In this document: piece by piece, positions 7,471 to 19,400 of the stretch
Position numbering within the stretch: position 1 is the stretch's first letter
Layout: each line of letters begins with the position of its first letter
Position numbers and translations under genes: made by a program
Assembly (NCBI RefSeq): GCF_011761185.1
Contig: NZ_JAAOYM010000002.1
Location: 124,001 to 188,000, forward strand
DNA length: 64,000 bases
Source of the DNA: Saccharomonospora amisosensis
Lineage (GTDB): Bacteria; Actinomycetota; Actinomycetes; Mycobacteriales; Pseudonocardiaceae
Direction of reading: 5' to 3'
Notes under the pieces: generated by a model
What the model was told of the DNA's origin: nothing
The model's input: only the letters and a program-made list of their open reading frames with translations
Database searches by the model: none

Positions 7471-10400
7471 AGGGCCGTGTTGTCGGCGCTTCCTTCGTTG
7501 GGAACCACGTTGGCCGGGATTCCGCTCTCGATGGCGGCGGCCGCGGCAGCGGCGAGAAGGATCGCGCAACAGACCCTCGCCGCCGTATCCCGTATCCGAA
7601 CCCAGATCATGTTGCGGGAGGTCTTCGTCCCGACGGCTCTCGGTGTCGGACACGTGGTTCCTGTCATCGCACCGAAGATCGGTCGGGCAGCTCTGCAAGT
7701 CCCCAAAGGGGCGTGGAACCTGGGCTCGAAGGGTGTTCGGCGGATGGCGCCCTCGTCGATCGCCGGGCGCATCGGTGCTTCTCAGGTCCAGCGGCAGCTC
7801 CTCCGCGATGCGGTGCAGAACGGAGCCGAACGTGCGGCGGTCCGGCAGTTGGCATCTAGGGCCACACACCGGGAGATCGCCCGGCACCTGACAAGCCGGT
7901 TCCGCGGTACGCCCCGCGTGGCGGCAGGCGGTCTCGACGACGTTCTCGCGGCAGCGGCGCGGCAGGCCACCCAGGCGCAGATGGTTCGCAGAGGTCTGGT
8001 GGGACGACTTACCGCAGGCGCTTCGCGGTTGGATCGCGGCATGAGCACGTGGCGCGTGATCGGCCAGAAGCTCATGGGGTACGGCGTACGCAGCGCGTTC
8101 ACCTTCGGCCTGATGTCCGACCTAGCAGGTCAGGGCATGACCATGTGGGAGACCAAGGGCCAAGGAGACCTGCTCAAGTACGAGTACAACGGGGCCTCCA
8201 CCGTGGCGGCGGTGGTCGGCGCCGGGCTCGGCGGTGCCCCGCTTGGCTTCGCCACCACATTGCCCGGCTACCTGGTCACCGGCGCGGCGGGTGGTGTGGC
8301 GGCCTATTTCGGTGCCATGGGTGTGACCGCCGGTCTCGATCCGAACGTCGAGTTCCAGCTGCCTGGTAGGGCAACCGCTGGTGCTGACCCGAACGAGCTG
8401 AGCTGGTCCGAGGTGGGTCAGGCCGCGCTGGGCGGTGCGGTTGGCGGAGCCTGGGAAAAGCACATTGGTGACGCGTCCTTCAGGGAGATCCCGCACAACC
8501 TGGCCGACTCGCGGCACGCATTGCGTAACTTCAGCTTCAGTGCTCCGGAAATGGGCAGCAGCCTGGGAACCACTTTCTTCACCAGCGCTCCGCCCGCGAA
8601 CGCAACTTCTGCCGCGGGGGCCGCGGCGGCACAGGCCGCTGCGGCAGCGACCCGAGACAACGCCACTACCGGTGGCACGGCGGTGAATCAGTCGAGTGGT
8701 TCCTCGACGAGAGCCGCAGGCGGGACCGGTGGCGGTTCGGCCGGTGGTGGTGGCTCGGCGGCTGGTGCGGGTGGTTCGGGCAGCGCCGGTTCCGCTGGTG
8801 GGGGTGCGAGCGCGGGTGCGGGTGGTTCGGGCAGCGCCGGTTCCGCTGGTGGGGGTGCGAGCGCGGGTGCGGGTTCGGCCAGTGGCGGTGCTTCCGGCGA
8901 AAGCGGGGGCAGTAGCAGCGGCTCGGGCGGCTCCGGCGGGACCGCCAGCGCAGGCGGCAACGCTTCTATGCCTGGTGACGGCTCAGGGACTGTGGCTCAC
9001 AGCCAGCCGCCAGCCACGCAGCAGGCGGCAGCAGCGAGCACCCACACGAGCGGGACCGATACCGCGTCGTCGGAGGAGAACGTCGACGACCAGGAGAAGT
9101 CCACCAATGCCGGAGGCGAGAGCCAGGAACCGAGTTCGGAAGCCGGACAGGGTGGACACGGCGAGGTCTCGGATCGGGAAGGCGAACATTCGGGCGTCAA
9201 GATCACCGATCGGCGTTCGCATGTGGATGCCCTGGGCGAGCGGGATGTCTGGACTGAGCCCATCCGGCAGGAGGCCCCCGATGAGCAGGCCGCCGCGGGC
9301 GAGGGCGAACTCAAGATCACGGACACCAGAGCGGCGACCAGCGAGTTGCCCGCAGGCCAGGCCCCAGTCAGGGTTGGCGACATCGTGCAGGGTGAGCCTC
9401 GGCTGGTGGCCCCCAGTGAACCGCTGACCGAGACCGCCGACTGGCCTGACGCCCCGAGGATGTTCGCGGCACGAGAAATCCAGGCTCTTGAATCGAGCGG
9501 GCAGGCGTCGATCGATCACGAGACCGGCGTGGTCACCCTCACCTCACCCGATTCCGGTGTGGTGGCCAACGTGCGGATGTCGCTGGATTCGACGCTGCCA
9601 CCCGGGCACGTGCAGTTCATCCCCGCCCAGTTCGCGCTGACTTCCGCGGGTTACGTGGAGAAGGTGCCGGCGGAGTTCCGGTTCTCACCGGAGGTGGACG
9701 CATCGTTCACCGCGATGAGCAAGCAGATCAGGGCCCAGACCAGGGAGCTGGTCGAACTGGCGCTGGCCGACACCAGGGTGCTGAAACCCGGCAACGTCCG
9801 GCCGGACCAGGGTTCGGCAGCGGTTCGCGACGAATCCTCCCGCGACGGTGATGTGCGCAGGGGCCTGCCCCGCCTGCTGCACGCATTGAAGGGCGGCGCC
9901 ATAGCCGCCGGCGTCGAGGCTTCCGAGGAGACCCTGCGGGGAGCCATCGCCGCGTTGCAGGCGGGCACGTTCACCGACGAGGTCGCCGCCAACTCCGTCC
10001 GGGGACATGTGGTCGCTATCGTGGGCGACCCCGCCGAGGGCACGCTGGTCGCGTACTACCGCGATGGCACGGTGGTGCCGTTCGAGGTCGGTGTGAGCAC
10101 GGAGGTGGAGCCGGGGCAGGTGCGCGGCACGCCGCCGGAATGGCAGCGAGTGGACGGAGTCTGGCGGACGAACAGCGTCGGCACGTTGGAGGTGTCCACC
10201 GCCGACACCGTGGAGCAGATGCGCGCGCTGCTGCGGGAGGGGCTGCGTGCCCTGCACGACAGTGTGCCCGGTAACGGAAACGTCGCGATCGGCGAGCCGA
10301 CGCAGGGGTTCAACCTGCACGACTTGGAGCGGGCGCTGTCGGCGGAGGAGGTGACCGGCAAGGTCGAATCGGCCCTGCCGACCAGCGAGCGTCTCGCCGA

Positions 10401-13400
10401 CATGACGCGCCACTACCAGCAGCAGCTGGCCGAATTGACGACCCACGACGACTCCGGGCTACCGGAATCGGTCGAGTTCGTCGCTCCGTCGGTCGCGCGT
10501 ATCCAGTTCCAGGACGCGACCGTGGACACCTTCGTCGCGGTGCGGCCGGATATTCCGCCCAACACCTATCGCGTCATCCCCGCGAAACTTGACGTCGTCG
10601 ACGGTGCCCTGGTGCAGATCAGCCCGGCGATGCTGGCCTTTTCCGCGCACGGCCCCGAAGCAGACGTGTCGCAGCGACTGCTGGCCAACCTGACTCTGCG
10701 GCGCGCGGCTGCCGAGCTGGGCCGGATGGTCGAAGGACTGGGGTCGATCGCCAATGGTTCGGTGCCGGTAGCGCTCAACCCGGCGACGATGCCGCTGGTG
10801 CGGGCCATTGCCTCGGTGCGGCCGGTGCTCAATCCTGAGCTGTCGACGCACCGGCCGGACGACATATCCCTCGCCGACAGTGCCACCGTGCTGCCGGACC
10901 CGCTCGCCGAGGCGCCAGGCGCCGGTTCCGCCGAGGAAAGCTACTCGGTGCGGATTCCGGATCAGGCCAGTTTCGCCGAGCACGCGACCGCGATCCTGGA
11001 AAGCGTCGCCGAGCTGGGCTACCGGTTGCGCGGTATCGAGAACGGCTGGCGCCACGGCGACCCCGGCATCGTGGCGGCCTGGCACGATCCCGCCACCGGC
11101 CGGTCGATCCGGCTGCGGCTGGAGACCCCCGACGCCAACACCGCTCGCCGCAAAGCGGCCGAACTGGACAGGTCAGCCGAAGACCAGGCGCAGCGGCATC
11201 CATTGCGACAGCACTGGATCGCCGACCAGCGCGCGCAGATCCTCACGGGTGTGGCCGAACCGGCCGACGCGGACCAACTGCTGGCCTTCGACCCCGAACC
11301 CAAGCGGCCCAACGCCTGGGACACCGCGCCGGCAACGCAGACGCCTCGGCTCGGCACTATCGCGGTCAGCGATGCCGCGATGGAGGAGATTCTGGCGAAC
11401 TTCGGGCCGGACGCCACTTCTCCCGGACTTCCGAGGATCGACCCTCGGTTCTTCGCGAGTGATGAGAACGCGCGGGCTGTCGTTCGCGCCATCGTGTCCG
11501 ACATCGCAAGGCGACCGGACATCGTCGTCGGAAGGGACAGTGTCGGTTCCTGGGTGGTGCGCGGAGAGCGCCACGGGCTCACCCTCGAGGTAGTCGTCAA
11601 GGTCGACGGAGAGGTCGTGGGCGCCGAACCGCTGCCTAGCCCCCACGTGCTGGAGGGTGAGCGGGCAGCGCAAGCACCGGCCGCGCGGCCCGATGAGTCC
11701 GCCGGTGAGCGGGTGAGCGCGCTGCTGGACGCGGTTCGCACGGTTGACAACGCGATGCTGTTGCCTGGACTGGTCCAATCGCCCGCGCAACTGGGTTCGG
11801 ACAGCCCGGCGCGGTTCGGGGTGCGGCTGCCGGACGGCACCCGGTTCACCGACGATGTGCAGGCCGTGACCGACAAGCTCACCGAACACGGCTACGCGGT
11901 CGTCGGCACGCTCGACAACGGTGATTCGGAAACCGGCCAGGGTTTGCTCCTCGCCTTACGGGAACCAGGCACCGACCGGCTGGTGTCCGTGCAGTTCAAC
12001 GCCGAAGCGGTGACCGAGCCCTCAGCCGAACCCGAGTTCGTCTCCCGATCCGCCACCTCGTTCACACTGCTCGACATCACTTCCGCGATCGACGGCGCGC
12101 GGGTGCTTGTCGATACCGGCCACGGGGTGCGGCAGGGCCCGGACACCGCACTGCGGATGGCCGTGCAGGTGCCCGCCGACAGCTACGTGCGTGACGCGGA
12201 GTCGGTGCAAGATCAGTTGGCCGAACGCGGCTACCGGCTGGTATCGGCGGACATCGCGTGGGGCGACGGCGTCGGTTGGGTCACCACATGGACGGAGCCG
12301 GGTACGGGCGCGACCGTGATCCTGCGGATCATCACCGAAGAGGCCGAGCCGTTCAGCCGTGATCTCGCCGAACTCGACCGGCGGCTGGAGCAGACACCGG
12401 CGCGCAACGTGCTGGAACGTCGTTTTATCCGGCAGCGCAGGCAGGAACTGCTGCGACGGATGCCGGTGCCTGCTGGGGCCGACCGGCTAAGACTGCCCGC
12501 TCTGCCCGCTCTGCCCGCGAGTGTTTCGGATGGCGGTGCGACTTCCGCCGCGACGGGCGGTGACTCGACGGGGGCCACCCCGGACGACGCGAGCACCACG
12601 TCGGGTGGTGAGCGGCCACCCATCTCGGTGCGACGGCAGCCCGACCGGGCATTCACCGTCGTTGTCCACCGGAACCCCTCGGTGTCGCCCCTGGAAGCGG
12701 CACAGCAGGTGGCGCAGGAGATGCGGTCGGGATTCGACGCCTGGTCCTCTGAAGAGGTTGTCGTAACGGTGCCGCCCGGCGCGAACCCGGTAGCACTCGA
12801 TTTCGATCTGCGGGCTTTCGCCAAGGCACTGGCGAACGAACTGGAAATCCCCGGTGTACGGGGGCTGGCTCCGGCGGATTGGCAGACGCCGCAGTATCCG
12901 ATTCACTCGATCACGCTGTCCGACGTCGCGCTCGACATCGCGGTCGCAACCATCGGTCCGGATGTCCGCGCGCCAGGTGCCGTCGTGCTCAGCCGCCAGT
13001 GGTTCGGTGCTGACGATGTGCCCGCCAGGCTGCGTGCGGCGATCGAGGCGATCGCCAGCAGACCCGGCAGGGTCTATGCCGAGGGCGACACGCTGCTGCG
13101 GGCATGGCAGGTGGAGGGAACCTACGCCGGTGTCACGTTCCGGTTCACCACCCGGCTCGACGGTTCCATCGAACAGATTGAACTGGTCGACGACGGCAGC
13201 CGGCACCTCAACCGCATCGCGCCGCTGAAGCAGCACGGCGCGAACAACTTCGAACCTCCACGCGAGGAAGTCGCGGTGGAGCAGACCGGCCACGGACAGG
13301 CCCGCCCCGAAGCGGTAGCTCCCGCGCCGGTGAGCACGGTCGCCGGCGGCGAGGTGATGCCGCCGCTGCCGGTGGGCCTTCGTGACCCCGACCAGGCCGC

Positions 13401-16400
13401 TGACCTGTCGCGGGACGAGGTGGAAGATGGGGTCGGTGCGGCGTTCTCCGTGCTGCGGGGCGACATCGAGGCGGTCGAGCTCGAAGCGGAGTCGGGTGGT
13501 CGGCGATGGCTGATCGGACGACCCGACGGGCTGCGGTGGGAGCTGCGTGTCGCACCCCAGTCCGGTGTGTCCCGGCTGTCGCTGCCGGAGCTTGAGTTGG
13601 TAGATGGCAGGTGGGTGCAGAACGCACCGGTCGAGTGGGTGGTGCCCGGGCTGCCTGCCGACCGCGCACAGCAGGTGGCGATGCTGCGGCAACTGCTGCC
13701 CAGCGTGTTGCGCGCCGCGGAGGGCGGTCTGCACGACCTGATCAGGAACGCGCAGGCCGAGACTTCCATGCCATTGCCGCCGCTTGGCGATATCGTGTCG
13801 CCTGCGCCCGCGAGCCCCTCGACCCCGGCGCCTCTGCCCGAAACGCCCGCGCCGCTCAACCGCGCGAGGCTTGGCGGCCGGCGATCGATCGAGGACGCCA
13901 TTCACGCGCAACTTCCTGGCCACCGACTCACCGTGACGACGAGCCAGGGAGACCCGGGTGAGTTGCGGTTGCTGATCCGGTACGGGAAATCCGAATCCTT
14001 CACCGCAACCGTGCCCGAAAGCGAGCTACGGCGGTTCGGTGAGTTCGTACCCGCGTTGGTCGCGGAGCGGGTTGAGCGCATCGTGCTGTCGCGGCTGCGC
14101 GACAACGCGATGTCGCCCGATGTCGCACCGGGCGACCGCCGGATGGCCGAACCGCCGGGCTTGCGAATCGTCGAGGCCGCCGCGACGGAACTGCGCAAGC
14201 AGCTGGGAACCTCGGTCCGCGAGGTGCGGGTCGTCGAACACGGCAACCCGTACCGGCTGTGGCTTGGGGTCACCGACTCGGACGGGTACCAGTTCCGGGT
14301 GCGGATAGCCGCCCGGCACGGGCTTTCCGCGCCGCGGCTGGTGCTGTCGGTGTCGGACCCCAACACCTACCGGCTCGAAGTACCTGCAGGGTTGGGCGAA
14401 GCAGACCAGCGCCGGGCGATCGTCACCGAGTTGCCCGCCGTGGTGGCTTTCCGGGCACACGCGCAGAACCTGGGTTCGAGGCCGCCCAGTGGTTTCGAAC
14501 GCACGCTGGGGCAGATACTGACCGATCCGGACCTTGTGCAGCGCTTGCTGGACCACGCCGAAGTGGACGTGCGGGAGGTGCACCAGCGGTTCGGCGACGA
14601 CACACCGCTTGCGATGCGGGTCGCGGCGGTACACGGCGTCGAGTACCTGCAAAGCCTCTACGAGCTGTCGGCGCGACGCCCGTGGGAAGAACCGAGCGCC
14701 GGTCCGGCGTGGGAAGAACCGAGCGCCGGTCCGGCGGTCGATCCCGCAGTTTCCGGCGCGCTTTCCGATTCACTGAATATCGCACTGGACAACGTCTGGT
14801 CCCAGCCGCCACCCCGCGATGTAGCGCAGGCGGCGTCCTGGTTCGGGTTCGACCGCGCCGATCACGCCGAGGTCAGCCGCTTCACGGAGCTGCTGGATGC
14901 AGAAGGGCTTTCCGCCGATCCCACGGCTGACGAACTGATGACCCTGCGCCACGTCGCGGCCGAGTTGGCGTCGATGCACCGGCTGCTGACACCCGCGCAG
15001 CGGCAGGCATTCCTCGAACAGCACCCCGGCTGGCTCGGTGAGGCCGTCAGGATGCGGCCCGAGGGGCTGGAGCCGCTGGCCTTCGTCGCGCACTCGGACA
15101 CCGACGTGGTGCCTGACGCGGTAGCCGCCATCCAGCGGCTCGAAACCAAGGACCAGGAGATCCTGGCGCGCGCGGCGGAGTTGGTGGTGCGGCAGTGGGG
15201 CCCCGACACGGTTAACCCCGAGACCTTGCGCCGCGTCGGTGCCGTCATCTACCTGCACGGGCTCGGCACGGGAGCCTGGGTGGCGGCACAGCTGCCGGGC
15301 GCACCCGTCACCGTGGGCATAGCCGAACGCGATGTCGCGACGGAGATCGGTATCAAATCGGTCGCCCACCACATCCCGTCGGCCACCGGCGAGCGGGTGG
15401 TGCGCCCGACCCGGTCCATGACGGAGTTGCTTGCTCGGGTTCCGGACCCGGACGCGGACTCCGGACCGCTGACCATAGACACCCTGGTTGCGGACTACGT
15501 TCGCGCACGGGAGGCCGTCGACCAGCGGCTCACCTGGGTCAAGTGGTTCGCAGAGCGGTTGACGCACCTGTCAGGGCAGACCTCGGCCGAAGCGGTCGTC
15601 GCCCAGGTCGCTCACGCACTCGAACTGCAGGAAGAACTCGTCACCAGCATCGTGCTGGAGGAGCAGCGGGTCATCGACCCGGTGCCCGCCATCGCAGCGC
15701 AGCTCGTCCGGGCCAACGCGGACGAGTTGGTGGTGCTGTTCGCCGAACACTACGCGCTGCTGCAGAGCAGGCTGGAAACCGCGTACACCGCCCTGGCGGA
15801 GGCGATCACCGACGCGCGAGACGGCGCGGACGCGGAGGTGGTCAATGATCTGCTCGCGGATCTGCTTCCCGACGCGGAGGATTTCCAGGCTGATCCGCTG
15901 TTCGCCGACCCGCCGTCGAAAGCCGAGATCGACGAGGCAAAGCAGACGCAGGATCAGGTCAGGGCGAGGTCGCTGGAGGCGGCCGCCGAGGCGAGGACAT
16001 CTTCCGACATCGGACAGCGCCCCGACCCGATCAGCGAACCTCCCGCTCCAAGGCGACGCCAGTTGTCGGAGCTGCTCGGCGGCAGGCGCATCCTCTACAA
16101 CCGGGTAAGGGAGCTGGAGCCCGCACGACGCGAGGCGGAGGCCGAGTACGTCGAGAAGCTTTCCGCCGTGCGCGAGGCCAGGGCGAAGCTGATCGGCACA
16201 AGGACCAGCCTGGCGCCGCTGCTCAGCTACCTGTTCAACGGTCAGGGACAGGACGCGTCCTGGCATGTCGCACTCAACCTGCATGTGCCGGTTCGGTATG
16301 TGGCGATGCGCGACTTCTCGGTGAGTGCGCCCGGCTCTGCGGTGCCGCAGCGGGCAGTGAAGCTCGCCGAGCAGGCAACGGGGCTGGACCTTTCCGGGTC

Positions 16401-19400
16401 AGCGACGGAGGTGTTGTCCCGGGTGGCCGAACACATCCGCGGACTGCGGGACGACCTGACCGACGCGACCCGCGAGCTGAGCGCCGCTCGGCAGGCGCGC
16501 GACAGCGCGCACCGGCAGTACCTCGGTGGCCTGCGGGATGCCATGATCGCGGCCAGCGATCGCGGTGTCACGATCAACGAGATCGCGTTGCGCACGAGGG
16601 TCAGTCACGTCGACGTCAGCGCGGTGACGCGGCGAGTGGTCAGCCCAGGCCGCAACGAGATCATTCCCGAACACCAGATCCCGTTCGTGGACACCAAGGT
16701 CGTCCCGGTGGCACAGGCTCTGGAACGCGCCTGGCAACCGGCATGGGACCGGCTGTTGCGCCGCGAGAAGCTGCCGTTCCACGAGGGCGCCGAGGCGTTC
16801 GCCAAGCTGCGGCCCGACGATCCCGAACTCGCCGACAAGCTCGTGGCGCGAAGCGTCTACCCGCCGCTGGCGGAGCTACTCGGATCACCAGGCGCCCCCT
16901 ACGTGGGAAGCGACGTGCACCGCCACGTGAAGGACTACGCCAACGGCGGCTTGAACCCGGCGCTGTTTGGCTACCTGCGGGAGACGGGGCACGACGGCCG
17001 AGAGCTGATCAATGGCATCCGGGAACGCGGCTTTGGGCTCGCCACCGCGAGCGGTGCCTTCTACTACGGCCTCGCCAACGTGGTCTACCTGGGCATCACC
17101 GAGCAGATCCCGATGCTGGAGCTGCAGGGAAAGCTCCTTGACCTGCAGATCATCCAGTTCGTCGAGAACCTGCCGCCGGAACATCGCTGGCGTGCACTGG
17201 TCGGACCGGTCGGAACCAGGTGGGACCTACCGGGTGCGCTGGGCTACGACCTCGCGATGAAGATGCTCTACGGCACCCACGTGAACGCCGAGCAGACCGG
17301 GTTGAAGGAAATGGTCGCCCAAATGCTCGGGCGAGAAGAGAACAAGATCTACAACCCGGAGTGGACCGAGGCCGTCGGCAAGCTGCTCGCGGCGGCGAAG
17401 CAGATCCGCGACCACCTTGCCGAGGGCAAGCTGCCGCGGGCCAGGGTCGAGGAAGCCGCGGCCGATCTGCTGCCGGTGTTCTACCGGGACGGATCGCTGC
17501 GCTCGGGGGAGCACGTCAGCGGCACCGAGGCCGCGGACCTGCTTGACAAGTTGGTCGAGAACCGGGACGGGCTGCACACGCTGCTTCTGGACGCTGGCCA
17601 CGACCGCAAGGCAACGGGCCTGCCGGACTTCTCCAACGGTGTGCCGGACATGTTCAACCCGCACTTCCTCGAGAAGATGTGGGCCGACAAGATCACCGGC
17701 AACATGTCTGTGCTGCACCAGGACTCCAGTGCGGCGCGAATCATGAACAACGGGCTGTACAAGGTCGGTCCCCCCGACCACCGTGGTCTCGTCCCGCTGC
17801 TGGCGCTGTACCAGCAGCATCCGGAGTTCCGCGACAACCTGCTCACCTGGGCACACATGGGCCTCGGCAACTGGACCTCGATCTCGGTCGAACACGTTCG
17901 GTGGATGCGCAGGTTGCTGGACCTCGCGCCTGGCCTCGCCTTCGACATCTCGTGGAACCCGGTGGCACAGCACCTGTTCGCCAACCCAGGCGCCGAGCGG
18001 GCACTGCTGGAGCTGGTGCGGGACTACCCCGACCGGTTCGTCTACGGATCGGACGCGATCCTTCCTATGCCAGGGGAACACTCCTTCCGCCACTGGTCGG
18101 AATTGCAGACCTTCCTGAACAAAGTGCGGCGGTTGCCCGACGGCGAGCGAATCTACTGGATGCTCGCCCGCCACAACCTCGACCGGCGGGTCGATCTGGC
18201 AGAGCAACGCGGAAACCAGCGCCTCCTCGACGAGTACTTCTCCGGAACATGGGACGAGGTGTACGAACTCGTCCCCGAATATGTTCGGGACCAGGTGCGC
18301 GCCAGGATCAGGCGACTCCTTGCCGCAGGCTGGGTGCCCAATCCGGACAATGCCGTGGGTCCCGAGGCGTACCGGTTGGGGCTGCGCTCGCCCGCTCCCG
18401 GCCGCGAGGCGTCGCAGGCGTGGCGGGACAACCCGCAACTCACCTCTTTGATCGTCGCGCACGATCTGCTGGAAGGCGCGCCGAACCGGCTGGCAAAGGC
18501 TGGGACGGCGGCCTTCCGGGACATCGTGCGCAAGTCGGTCGCCCGGGTCGCCGAGGTCAGGCATGACTTCCGTGACCGCAGAGCCCTCCCGCCCATCAAG
18601 ACCACCGACGAGTTGGGTATGGGTACCACCGAGGCCGTGGTGGCCGCATCGTTCGCCAGGACCGGAACCGAAGGCCTCACCTCCGAGCAGGAGCGGCGCG
18701 AGGCGATCGACTCGGTGCACCGCAGGGTGAACGAGGTGGAGCTGAACCAGCTCAACTCCCGGCAGATCCTGGACCGGATGAACAGGCACCGGCGGGCCAG
18801 AAGGTGGTTCGCCTGGGCCGTGGTCGCCCCTGCGACCGTAGGGGTGGCCGCCGCTGGGGCGACGATGGGTGCGGCTGGTGCCGCTTCGGTCGCCGCTGTC
18901 GCCGGGATCAACGCCGTGGGCTTCGGGTTGCGCGGTCTGCTGACGCTCGGCAAGACCATGCACACCACCAAGATCCGCGTGTACAAGGAGTTGCTTGTCG
19001 AGCGGGTGGGCCTGAACGAGCAGGCAGCCATGGCGCTGGCCAGGTACATCTTGCTCAACAAGAACTTCGACATCGCCCGTGGTGGCCGCAAGTTCCGTGA
19101 GCTTTTCGAGAGGCAACTGCGCGAATCACACAAGGAGTTCGTCCGGGCGACGCGGGAGTTCGGTGCGTCACTGGAAGCCATTCGTTCGCTGCCGCTCGGC
19201 GATGGCGAGACCCGCCTCGACCGAGCTCAGCACGCCGCCACGGCACTGTCGCGCTACCTGGACTTCCTCAACCGCGGTGCGCTCGGCATGACTTCCGACG
19301 GGCTGAACTCGCTGAACCCGCACGCGGGCTGGCGGGGCAAGACCTTCAACGGGCTGCTCACCGGAACCTGGCTGCTGAACCTTTACGGCCACTCCTACCA

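Noticed and set aside
8764-8865. Tandem repeats considered as a CRISPR or non-coding repeat array
   Set aside because: Units are directly adjacent without spacers, stay in frame and encode a Gly/Ala/Ser linker.
16550-16650. Helix-turn-helix as a DNA-binding domain in the giant protein
   Set aside because: The pattern is within long coiled-coil helices, and no supporting domain context exists for DNA binding.
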